Assembly (NCBI GenBank): GCA_903867585.1
Contig: CAIPRZ010000093.1
Span: 1 to 9,502, forward strand
Source: an uncultured Chlamydiae bacterium
Lineage (GTDB): Bacteria; Chlamydiota; Chlamydiia; Chlamydiales; Rhabdochlamydiaceae
DNA length: 9,502 nt
Direction: 5' to 3'
In this document: piece by piece, positions 1-5,918 of the stretch
How positions within the stretch are numbered: the first letter of the stretch is position 1
Layout: the number at the start of each line of letters is the position of its first letter
Translations under genes and position numbers: made by a program
Notes under the pieces: model-generated
Told to the model about the DNA's origin: nothing
Databases searched by the model: none
Seen by the model: only the letters and a program-made list of their open reading frames with translations

Positions 1-1
1 A

Positions 2-538
2 GATGTAAAAAAAATAGCTCTTTTTAAAACCCTAAAGATAAAAACAAAAGATTTTAGTGACCATGAACTTATCAATCTTATTTTAGAACTTTCCCCCTCT
101 CATCTTATAAGATTAGATGCACAAAGGGCCCAATTAAGCCCCCTTCTAAGGGATTTTCTTCTAAGCCATGAAAATCTTTATGACTATATTGAAGAACCTG
201 GACTCCAAGACAAAAAAGCTCATGATCTAAAAATTGCTCTTGATGAAACTCTTTATCTAGAAAAAAATATACCTAACCTTCCCCATATGGCTGCTTTTAT
301 TTATAAACCCACTTTATGTGGAGGCTTAAATCGGATGGAGGGATTCTTTAAAAAAGCTTTTGAGGACAAGATTCCGATCATTTTAAGTAGCTGTTATGAA
401 TCAAGTTTAGGTATTGCTATGCTCATGCAACTGCAACAGGGCTTAGATTCTTTTCAAGACTGCGGGTTAGATACAAGTTCTATGGATGAAGAAAAACCCT
501 ATTTAAAAAATTCACCCCCCTTTTTAGAGGTGTTGTGA
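2..538 (+). CDS. menC: o-succinylbenzoate synthase MenC, C-terminal part (5' end outside window)
   Basis: MenC dehydrates SHCHC to o-succinylbenzoate in the cytoplasmic menaquinone pathway. It is an enolase-superfamily enzyme. The 178 visible residues start inside the barrel domain and carry the whole catalytic set in the right order: the KxK pair in LKIKTK (residues 12 and 14 of the fragment), the metal ligands Asp39 in RLDAQ, Glu64 in YIEEP and Asp81 in ALDETL, and the second catalytic lysine Lys102 in YKPTLCGG. The C-terminal stretches SSCYESSLG and GLDT are also typical. The layout follows the E. coli-type enzyme (KVKVG, RLDANR, FLEEP, WDESL, IKPTL), of which this would be roughly the last 55-60%. 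An internal ATG at 287 opens the same frame but would remove four of the catalytic residues, so it is not the true start. The stop codon TGA overlaps the GTG start of menE (GTGA), suggesting translational coupling in a men operon. Identification is secure; the start is not in the window. Confidence 0.93.
   Translation, partial: DVKKIALFKTLKIKTKDFSDHELINLILELSPSHLIRLDAQRAQLSPLLRDFLLSHENLYDYIEEPGLQDKKAHDLKIALDETLYLEKNIPNLPHMAAFIYKPTLCGGLNRMEGFFKKAFEDKIPIILSSCYESSLGIAMLMQLQQGLDSFQDCGLDTSSMDEEKPYLKNSPPFLEVL
526..537 (+). promoter_or_regulatory. Ribosome binding site and original GTG start of menE
   Basis: AGAGG at 526-530 lies four bases before GTG 535-537, which overlaps the menC stop TGA 536-538 in the common coupled GTGA arrangement. 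The frame opened by this GTG is the menE frame, which argues that menE originally began here and not at the first open TTG at 721. Confidence 0.7.
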
Positions 539-612
539 GTTTTATTCTAGAATCAAAAACTGTTATTTTCACAAAAGACTCCTACATCAAAGTATCTGAT
601 CTTTTAGAATAG
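535..612 (+). pseudogene. menE: Severed 5' end of menE, closed by in-frame TAG
   Basis: From GTG 535, 25 codons are read in the menE frame before TAG at 610-612. Past the stop the same frame continues without another stop into recognisable adenylate-forming-enzyme sequence (KLIASFFQKRG, then LLQFENPLDTIKAILAVL). This matches the usual N-terminal pattern of a helix ending in a RG turn, then a strand, then a helix of the type 'N.P....ALLAVL'. A single substitution of TAG to a sense codon would restore a protein of about 428 residues, close to the usual MenE length (E. coli 451). The stop may be a real nonsense mutation, a read-through site or a sequencing error; the sequence alone cannot decide. 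Confidence 0.65.
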
Positions 613-625
613 TTTAAACTCATAG

Positions 626-648
626 CCTCCTTTTTTCAAAAAAGAGGG
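626..648 (+). other. Hairpin just downstream of the menE TAG codon
   Basis: CCTC (626-629), a bulged C, T6 (631-636), C, A6 (638-643) and GAGG (644-647) form a stem with four mostly GC pairs at its base and an A/T upper stem, starting 13 bases after the TAG at 610-612. The 3' arm contains the Shine-Dalgarno-like AGAGGG lying before ATG 653, so the stem could hide that site. It is not followed by a T-run, so it is not a normal terminator. Function is unknown and may be none. Confidence 0.35.
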
Positions 649-720
649 ATTCATGAAAAAACCCTTTGCCTTCTGCAGTTTGAAAATCCTTTAGATACAA
701 TTAAAGCGATCTTAGCTGTT

Positions 721-1821
721 TTGAGTTTAAAAGGGACTATCTGTTTAATAAACCCAAAAGCTCCAATAAATATTCAACAATCCTTAATAGAAAAATTAGG
801 CCCTCATGAGATCATAAATACTATTTCTAAAGATAAGATCCCGCTTGATAAAATAGAATTTGATCCGAAAAAAATGAGTTTTCTAATTCCTACTTCTGGA
901 AGCTCACACCATCCTAAATGGATTGTTCAAACTTTAGAGCACTGGGAAAAAAGTGTTGAGGGCTCTTGCGATTTTTTTGAGGCTACCTCTTATGAGCCGT
1001 GGCTTTTAAATTTACCCCTTTTTCATGTCAGTGGCTTATCGATTTTTTTACGGGCCTTAAAATCTCATGCTCCTTTAATCATCGATAAAAATCTTAAGTT
1101 TACTTCAGGTTTAAGGCTTTCTATAGTCCCCTCTCAACTAGAAAACCTTGTTCACGAAAATAAAATCGATCCTTTATTAAAAGCTTCTTCCATCCTTATT
1201 GGTGGCGCTAAATTATCCCAAAGCCTTTTTAAAAAGATAAGACACTTGCCCATTTTTATTACCTATGGGATGACAGAGGCCTGCTCTCAAATAAGCTGCT
1301 CTGAAAAATCTCCCCTTAAGTTGCAAGAAGGTAGGAGTATTAAAAATCGATCTTTCAAAATAGATACAGATTCTCAAATCCTTTTAAAAGGAGACAGCGT
1401 TTCTGACTATAGTTACGATAAAGGCTCTCTTACTTCCTTAAAAAATGTAGAAGGGTTTTACCAAACAGGTGATCTTGGAAGGTTCGATGCCCAAGGTAAT
1501 CTAGAGCTTTTGGGCCGTAAAGATGAACGGATCGAATTGAAAGGGGAAAAAATATATCCAAGCCAAATCGAAGAGGGATTATCAGCCCATTACCCTTTTA
1601 ATAAAATCCTTGTGACCCATGTTTTAGATGCTAAAGGTGAGATGCTTATTATTGCCTATTGCGATCCAGTTCCACAAGAGGATGAAAAAGAGCTTTTGAG
1701 ACAAAAGCTAGGCTCCTTATTTTTTCCAAAATATTTCTTTCATTTTGAAAAAAATTATAGCGAATCCAAAATCTTACTTTCTGCCCTAAAATCTAAGGCT
1801 CAAAAACTTATTTTTAATTAA
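721..1821 (+). CDS. menE: o-succinylbenzoate--CoA ligase MenE, open part of an interrupted gene
   Basis: MenE activates o-succinylbenzoate with ATP and joins it to CoA, the step after MenC. It belongs to the acyl-adenylating (ANL) superfamily. Counting from TTG 721, the protein shows the phosphate-binding loop PTSGSSHHPK (57-66), the LPLFHVSG motif (99-105), the adenine-site YGMTE (182-186), the YQTGDLGRFD motif and hinge LLGRKDERIELKG (about 247-275), and a C-terminal lysine (Lys350, in SESKILLSALK) aligned with the catalytic lysine of E. coli MenE (GIKISRQALK). TTG 721 is only the first conventional start after the in-frame TAG at 610-612. It has no convincing ribosome binding site and leaves off the first 62 residues of the N-terminal domain. 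In-frame ATT 649 or a slip from ATG 653 are alternatives. The phosphate loop has HH where TG or KG is usual. The function call is firm; whether an active enzyme is made is doubtful. The 3' end overlaps the convergent thioesterase gene by 8 bases. Confidence 0.8.
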   Translation: MSLKGTICLINPKAPINIQQSLIEKLGPHEIINTISKDKIPLDKIEFDPKKMSFLIPTSGSSHHPKWIVQTLEHWEKSVEGSCDFFEATSYEPWLLNLPLFHVSGLSIFLRALKSHAPLIIDKNLKFTSGLRLSIVPSQLENLVHENKIDPLLKASSILIGGAKLSQSLFKKIRHLPIFITYGMTEACSQISCSEKSPLKLQEGRSIKNRSFKIDTDSQILLKGDSVSDYSYDKGSLTSLKNVEGFYQTGDLGRFDAQGNLELLGRKDERIELKGEKIYPSQIEEGLSAHYPFNKILVTHVLDAKGEMLIIAYCDPVPQEDEKELLRQKLGSLFFPKYFFHFEKNYSESKILLSALKSKAQKLIFN

Positions 1822-2215
1822 GCGTTTTAAAAGTCGTCATAAATTCTATAGGTAATTCTTTTTTAGATTTGGAGTTAAGATCCAAACAGACATGAACAAT
1901 GTCAGCCTCAGCTGTCAATTCTTCCTGTCTATTAAAAAATTTATAGCTAAAACTAATAGAGGTTGTTCCGATTTTTGTTACCCCCATTTCTATTTTTAGC
2001 TCTTCATGGACCACCATCGGCTTATAATAGCGGGCTTTAGCATCGACAACAGCAAGTCCTGTGTGGCTTTTAAAAAGTTTAGAAGTGAGTTTATTTTCAA
2101 TTAAAAACTTTTCTAAGGTAGCAATACATTTTTCAAAAAGTTTTGGAAAAAAAATTACCCCTGTTGCATCGGTATCGGCTAAATGGATGAGGATCTTATC
2201 AGTAAATTTTTTCAT
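1814..2215 (-). CDS. Hotdog-fold acyl-CoA thioesterase, possible DHNA-CoA thioesterase
   Basis: This 133-residue protein has the 4-hydroxybenzoyl-CoA-thioesterase (4HBT/YbgC) signature near its start, HLADTDATGVIFFPKLFEKC (residues 11-30), corresponding to the family pattern with a catalytic Asp, then G-V and the long hotdog helix (EKCIATLEKFL). Further on, ARYYKPMVVHEELKIEM and the SISFSYKFFNR strand are also typical. Because it sits tail to tail with menC-menE, it is a good candidate for the enzyme that hydrolyses 1,4-dihydroxy-2-naphthoyl-CoA in menaquinone synthesis; a general YbgC-like thioesterase is the alternative. The ATG at 2215 was chosen because AAGGA lies five bases upstream and the preceding 32 in-frame codons (to 2311) encode unconserved-looking sequence that runs into the divergent gene. 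The last 8 bases overlap the end of menE. Confidence 0.82.
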   Translation of the reverse strand: MKKFTDKILIHLADTDATGVIFFPKLFEKCIATLEKFLIENKLTSKLFKSHTGLAVVDAKARYYKPMVVHEELKIEMGVTKIGTTSISFSYKFFNRQEELTAEADIVHVCLDLNSKSKKELPIEFMTTFKTLN

Positions 2216-2216
2216 A

Positions 2217-2225
2217 CCTATCCTT
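2217..2225 (-). promoter_or_regulatory. Ribosome binding site fixing the thioesterase start
   Basis: On the minus strand AAGGATAGG precedes the ATG at 2215-2213, with AAGGA spaced five bases from it. It supports the short start over the longer in-frame start at 2311, which has no such site. Confidence 0.65.
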
Positions 2226-2237
2226 TTTTTAGATTTT

Positions 2238-2251
2238 CCTTCAATTGAAGG
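2238..2251. repeat. Perfect 14-bp palindrome, possible operator
   Basis: CCTTCAATTGAAGG is its own reverse complement. It lies between the divergent thioesterase and TPR genes and overlaps the -35 element of the TPR promoter, where a bound dimeric regulator could block transcription. No regulator gene is visible next to it. Confidence 0.45.
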
Positions 2252-2274
2252 TAATGAGCGGGGTCCTTTATAAT
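2245..2274 (+). promoter_or_regulatory. Sigma70-type promoter of the TPR gene
   Basis: TTGAAG (2245-2250) and a perfect TATAAT (2269-2274) are separated by 18 bases. Transcription would start around 2280-2282, giving a leader of about 20 bases before ATG 2303. The -35 element lies in the right half of a perfect 14-bp palindrome (2238-2251). Confidence 0.6.
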
Positions 2275-2302
2275 GGGTGTTCATGAAAAAGCGGCATGAC
2301 CT

Positions 2303-4270
2303 ATGACCCAACTGACCTTTTTGCCTTCTCCAGTCACTCTCAGTTCCCTCTTTGATCGCGTTGAAGCTTTATTCCAACAAGCTGAATTAGCTCTAGGCAA
2401 AGAGCAATTAGATCGTGCTGAGTATTTTTTTCAAGCTGCCCACAGCAAAGATCCAGAAAACTTAGACTGTGTATTCAACGAAGCCCAAACATGGCATCGT
2501 TACGCTAAAATACTTTCTAATAAAAAATGCTTTCAAAAAGGGTATAAAACCTATAAGCAATGCTTCTCATCCCCTCAATGGCAAGCTATAGCTTCATCCC
2601 TTGCTATTGAACTTAAACTTGATGAACATGAGTCTTTAAATACTATAGGCTCTATTTATGATGCCTTACGTTTAATTGAATCGGTAGAAAAAAAAATCCC
2701 TCAAGAAGAACACTGGAAAACCCTCTCCTTTCAAAAAGCTCAATGCCTTTTTTACAAAGCTAAACATGAAAAAGATATCGAGCAAAACTATGAAGCGTTA
2801 AGAGAGCTTATTGCTCTTTATAACGAAGAGAAAAAAGCTAAAATAGCCTCTATCATCGCCGATGTGCTTTTAGAGCTTCATGAATTAACCCAAGAAATCG
2901 CTTATTGCATAACAGCTATAAACTACCGAAAGCAAGCCATTGACCTTGATGATAAAAATATGGAGTATTACAAAGCCTTAGCCCTAGATCATCAAAAGCT
3001 TTATTTTATAACCCTTGATGAATCTCAAATTCAACATTTCCACGAACTGTGCGAAGTAGCCTTAGCCCTAAAACCAGAAGAGCCCTCTATTAATCTTTTA
3101 TGGGCCGAAGGTCTTATTGATATGGGAATTGTGGCTGAAAAAACCGATTGGGTTAAATTAGGAATAGAAAAAAGCCAAGCCTCATTGGATACAGCCGGCA
3201 CCAATGTTGATCTACTAATCGCTAGGGGCTTAAGCTTTTTAGGTAAAAGCCTGGATCGGCTTACCCATATTCAAGAGGCCTTTGAAAAAATTAAGGCCTA
3301 TGACGAAGACCCCTCATCCATTCGTCTCACCACCACCTACTATGACATACTAACAAGTCTTGGTAGCTATTTCCAAGATGTGGACTATTTCTATCAAGCT
3401 ATAGAAAAACTTCAAGAAGCGCTCTCTTTAAATAATAGTCACCGCATTTATTGGCAAAAAATGGCAAGGACCTATCTTGATATAAGCCATCTTGATAACA
3501 ATCCGCAATCAGCTGAAATGGCTATTAAAATGATTGATAAAGCTCTTGCTTTTTACCGATGCCCTGAAACCCTTTTACTTAAATCCTCTATTTTAGCCCG
3601 TCTTGGTGAGTTAAAACAAAATAGCGAGTTTTTTGAAGAAGCCCTTTACCACCATGAAGTAGCTTTAACCCTTTATCCCACCCTCTTTCAACCAACTCTA
3701 TCCCATTTATTTATCCAAGCTAAAACTCTTGATTTTTACGCCAGCTTTAACGATGACGAGCAGGCCTACCATAAAGCGCTCGATCTTTTGACAGAAATCA
3801 TTCTTAATAATCCCAAATTCCCAGATCTCCACCATCAAATCGCCCTTACGCAATTTCATCTAGGCGAACTTACCGTAAATCCTGAAATTATTAAAAAAAG
3901 TCTTTCCCATTTTAAACTCGCATCTAAAGATCCTGAAAATGATTCGGTTTATGTTGACTGGGCTATTGCCTGTCTCACCTTATCTGAAATGGTGGAATCT
4001 TCTCATGAAGTGATGTTCTTACAACATGAAACAGCCAATAAACTAAAAAAAGCTCTCAAAAACGGTCAAATTCAAGCCTACTACTTTATGGCCTGCTTAT
4101 GCTGTTTATGCAATGAATTAGATAAAGCCCTCACCTTTTTAAAAATTGCTGAAAGACACGACATACTTCCAAATCCTGATGATTTGAGTAATGATGAATG
4201 GCTAAGCCCGCTAAAAGATCATGAGGAATTTAACAAGCTTTTAGAAAGACAAGAAATGCGCCGGTTATAA
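2303..4270 (+). CDS. Tetratricopeptide-repeat (TPR) protein of 655 residues
   Basis: The protein is almost wholly alpha-helical and built of TPR-like helix pairs: a clear unit near the start (ALGKEQLDRAEYFFQAAHSK, about 31-50, ending in KDPEN), another around 245-275 (ELCEVALALKPEEP then LLWAEGLIDMG), and a run of at least five units beginning near 361, 402, 442, 487 and 528. These recur every 40-45 residues, longer than the standard 34. The C-terminus ends with the D-x-x-L-S-x-D-E-W-L-x-P-L-K pattern seen at the end of other TPR arrays. There is no signal peptide or membrane segment, so a cytoplasmic scaffold or chaperone-like role is likely; the partner cannot be told from sequence. ATG 2303 is the first start after an in-frame TGA at 2297 and has only a weak ribosome site. 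Own promoter upstream; the 3' end overlaps the convergent 504-residue gene by 6 bases. Confidence 0.85.
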   Translation: MTQLTFLPSPVTLSSLFDRVEALFQQAELALGKEQLDRAEYFFQAAHSKDPENLDCVFNEAQTWHRYAKILSNKKCFQKGYKTYKQCFSSPQWQAIASSLAIELKLDEHESLNTIGSIYDALRLIESVEKKIPQEEHWKTLSFQKAQCLFYKAKHEKDIEQNYEALRELIALYNEEKKAKIASIIADVLLELHELTQEIAYCITAINYRKQAIDLDDKNMEYYKALALDHQKLYFITLDESQIQHFHELCEVALALKPEEPSINLLWAEGLIDMGIVAEKTDWVKLGIEKSQASLDTAGTNVDLLIARGLSFLGKSLDRLTHIQEAFEKIKAYDEDPSSIRLTTTYYDILTSLGSYFQDVDYFYQAIEKLQEALSLNNSHRIYWQKMARTYLDISHLDNNPQSAEMAIKMIDKALAFYRCPETLLLKSSILARLGELKQNSEFFEEALYHHEVALTLYPTLFQPTLSHLFIQAKTLDFYASFNDDEQAYHKALDLLTEIILNNPKFPDLHHQIALTQFHLGELTVNPEIIKKSLSHFKLASKDPENDSVYVDWAIACLTLSEMVESSHEVMFLQHETANKLKKALKNGQIQAYYFMACLCCLCNELDKALTFLKIAERHDILPNPDDLSNDEWLSPLKDHEEFNKLLERQEMRRL

Positions 4271-5779
4271 TTTTAAACTCTCAGCAGTTCCTGGGGGTGG
4301 AGTAAACAAAGACCTAAAAACCTGGCCGATATGTTTAACAGCAGCTGGAATAGAAGCTTTAGGAGTGCCATCTACTGATTCTGCTTTAGACCCAGAATCT
4401 TCAGAACTTACTGACGCTCCAGATGACATTTCACCGATACCTGCATCACTTTTACTTTTAGATCTTGCTAACCTGCCAAAAGGGTTTGGGGTCATAATTG
4501 AGGCTAAGCTTCTTCCATTTAAAGTATCTAGAAACTTTTTAAGCATTGGGTTGACTTTGAAAACAAGAGCTTTAATTTTAGAAGTAACATCCAAAATTTG
4601 AGAGGTTTCAGAGCTAAGGATAAGTTCGTCAAAACTCACAATAATTTTATGAAGATCAGAAAAACAATGCGAAGGGCTAATTTTGTCTTCTAAATTTACA
4701 GATGAAAACAGACCAGAAATCATCGCAGAGAGTTTTTCTACTTCTGAATGAATCTGGTTCATCTGTTCCAAATAACCATTTAATTCAACAAGACGCCTAG
4801 CCTGATCAGGTAAGCTTTGAACAAGTTCTGAAAGCGATTGCTGAAATTTTATAAGTCCAAGCGGTAAATCATAAATTATGAATTTTGGGATGCCGATAAT
4901 AATATCAATTACGATAAAATTTAAAATTTCTAATATTATTTCATTTAAATTTTTAGGAAATTCTTTTTTAAAGGATTTAAAGTCAGTTAAAAAATCATCA
5001 TCGGATTTCAATCCAGGAATGCTAAAGGGTTTAAGTTTGCTTTGGGAAGAATAGCCATGTACCAGAGGTCTTGTATGAAGCTTGACAAAAGGATTCCTTA
5101 TTCTATGTATAGGGATCTTTTGATCTTTATCGCAAATATCTGCATCTTCCTCTTTTACTTTAGGACCCGTAGAACCCTCAAACTCAGGTGAGGCGGGATC
5201 AACTACCGAAATCGACTGAGCTTTAGCTGCAAGCACATGGGCTGGAGCTCTTGCTTTACCACCAGAAAACACCCCACTTCGGGTAGACAAGTCTTCAATA
5301 AGGGCATCAATAAGCGTCAATGAGACTGCAAGCTCAGATATTATATCTTTTCCCTCTTCGATACCATCCTCACAAGGAGTAGAGATAATTTGATTCAAAA
5401 AAGTAGAAATACGTCGAATCCTATCACCTTCTTGAACAAAAAAAAGCTCTATTTTCTCAGCATCGAGTTCTTTTAGATTTGCCAGCCAACGATTTAAAAC
5501 TCTAGAATAGCTTTTCAAATAATCTAAGCCTAATGGAGATATGGCAAAAATATTAGAAATTAAAAGTTGAGTTTCTTGCAGTTTAGGGGAAAAAAGGGTG
5601 TGAGCCTCTTTAATGTGGTGCCAATTTTTTATAAGGGAAGGTACGGCAATAAAAAGAGCTTTTGGCCACAATAATAAAAAATTATGGACAAAGTCATTTA
5701 TTTTATTACTTGTGTATTGAATATTTTCAAAAGTAATAGGTGGATTTTTCCAATCAAACAGTGAAATGTTTATTTTCAT
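4265..5779 (-). CDS. Hypothetical 504-residue protein with two hydrophobic helical segments and Ser-rich tail
   Basis: I do not recognise this protein. It has no signal peptide. Residues 1-165 are predicted helical, with a moderately hydrophobic segment at about 28-51. Residues 166-275 look like a flexible, charged linker. Residues 278-311 form a strongly hydrophobic stretch (ILNFIVIDIIIGIPKFIIYD), followed by helices to about 425. The tail (about 425-504) is rich in Ser, Gly, Ala and Pro and should be disordered. The two hydrophobic segments resemble each other: PKALFIAVPSLIK at 39-51 and PKFIIYDLPLGLIK at 298-311, each followed by helical sequence, suggesting an internal duplication. It could be a membrane-associated, lineage-specific protein; a secreted effector or inclusion-membrane protein is possible in a chlamydia but is only inference. 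The start is supported by GGGG five bases before ATG 5779 and a TATAAT promoter behind it. Confidence 0.72.
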   Translation of the reverse strand: MKINISLFDWKNPPITFENIQYTSNKINDFVHNFLLLWPKALFIAVPSLIKNWHHIKEAHTLFSPKLQETQLLISNIFAISPLGLDYLKSYSRVLNRWLANLKELDAEKIELFFVQEGDRIRRISTFLNQIISTPCEDGIEEGKDIISELAVSLTLIDALIEDLSTRSGVFSGGKARAPAHVLAAKAQSISVVDPASPEFEGSTGPKVKEEDADICDKDQKIPIHRIRNPFVKLHTRPLVHGYSSQSKLKPFSIPGLKSDDDFLTDFKSFKKEFPKNLNEIILEILNFIVIDIIIGIPKFIIYDLPLGLIKFQQSLSELVQSLPDQARRLVELNGYLEQMNQIHSEVEKLSAMISGLFSSVNLEDKISPSHCFSDLHKIIVSFDELILSSETSQILDVTSKIKALVFKVNPMLKKFLDTLNGRSLASIMTPNPFGRLARSKSKSDAGIGEMSSGASVSSEDSGSKAESVDGTPKASIPAAVKHIGQVFRSLFTPPPGTAESLKL

Positions 5780-5802
5780 AATCCCCTTTTTTTTGAAAAA
5801 AA

Positions 5803-5830
5803 ATTATAATTGTTTTTCTAAAAAAAACAA
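5803..5830 (-). promoter_or_regulatory. Promoter of the 504-residue protein gene
   Basis: Read on the minus strand, TTGTTT (5830-5825) and a perfect TATAAT (5808-5803) are separated by 16 bases. Transcription would start near 5796, leaving a short leader with the GGGG ribosome site (5786-5783) before ATG 5779. The surroundings are extremely AT-rich, which makes chance -10 matches more likely. Confidence 0.5.
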
Positions 5831-5831
5831 T
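5809..5831. repeat. Inverted repeat with 9-bp arms in the divergent yidC region
   Basis: ATTGTTTTT (5809-5817) and AAAAACAAT (5823-5831) are perfect inverted repeats around a 5-base centre. They overlap the -35 element and spacer of the minus-strand promoter, so they could be an operator. The arms are almost pure A/T, so chance occurrence in such sequence is possible. Confidence 0.35.
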
Positions 5832-5851
5832 AGCTACTTGAATAAACCCAC

Positions 5852-5906
5852 TTGCTTAGAACTTAAGGATAAGGGACAATAAGGGCATTCTTAAAAAAAA
5901 TATACT
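5852..5906 (+). promoter_or_regulatory. yidC: Candidate promoters for yidC-dnaA
   Basis: Two weak options are visible. TTGCTT (5852-5857) and GACAAT (5875-5880) are spaced 17 bases. TATACT (5901-5906) is a better -10 hexamer but has no -35 partner and would start transcription only about six bases before ATG 5919. The rest of the 5780-5918 region holds the divergent promoter and inverted repeat; no RNA gene or small ORF is evident in it. Confidence 0.3.
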
Positions 5907-5918
5907 ATCAAAAAAGCA

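Noticed and set aside
287..538. Treating menC as a short 83-residue gene starting at ATG 287
   Set aside because: The open frame continues upstream to the window edge with the catalytic KxK lysines and all three metal ligands, so this ATG is internal.
626..648. The hairpin as an intrinsic terminator ending the menC transcript
   Set aside because: There is no T-run after the stem; the T's are inside its 5' arm, and the menE frame continues through it.
2061..2273. 70-codon open frame on the plus strand
   Set aside because: It lies antisense to the well-supported thioesterase gene, has no family features and reads as the complement of that coding sequence.
2216..2311. 32-residue N-terminal extension of the thioesterase to an in-frame ATG at 2311
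   Set aside because: The 4HBT motif normally lies close to the N-terminus, AAGGA marks the ATG at 2215, and the extension would run through the divergent promoter into the TPR gene.
4365..4601. 78-codon open frame on the plus strand
   Set aside because: It mirrors the Ser-rich 3' end of the 504-residue gene; low-complexity sequence leaves the opposite strand open by chance.
5690..5698. TTATGGACA, another near-match to a DnaA box
   Set aside because: A single imperfect match inside a coding region is expected by chance in AT-rich DNA.
5863..5880. Possible DnaA box (minus strand TTATCCTTA) near yidC-dnaA, hinting at an origin
   Set aside because: It matches the 9-base consensus at only seven positions and there is no cluster of boxes or AT-rich unwinding element arrangement around it.
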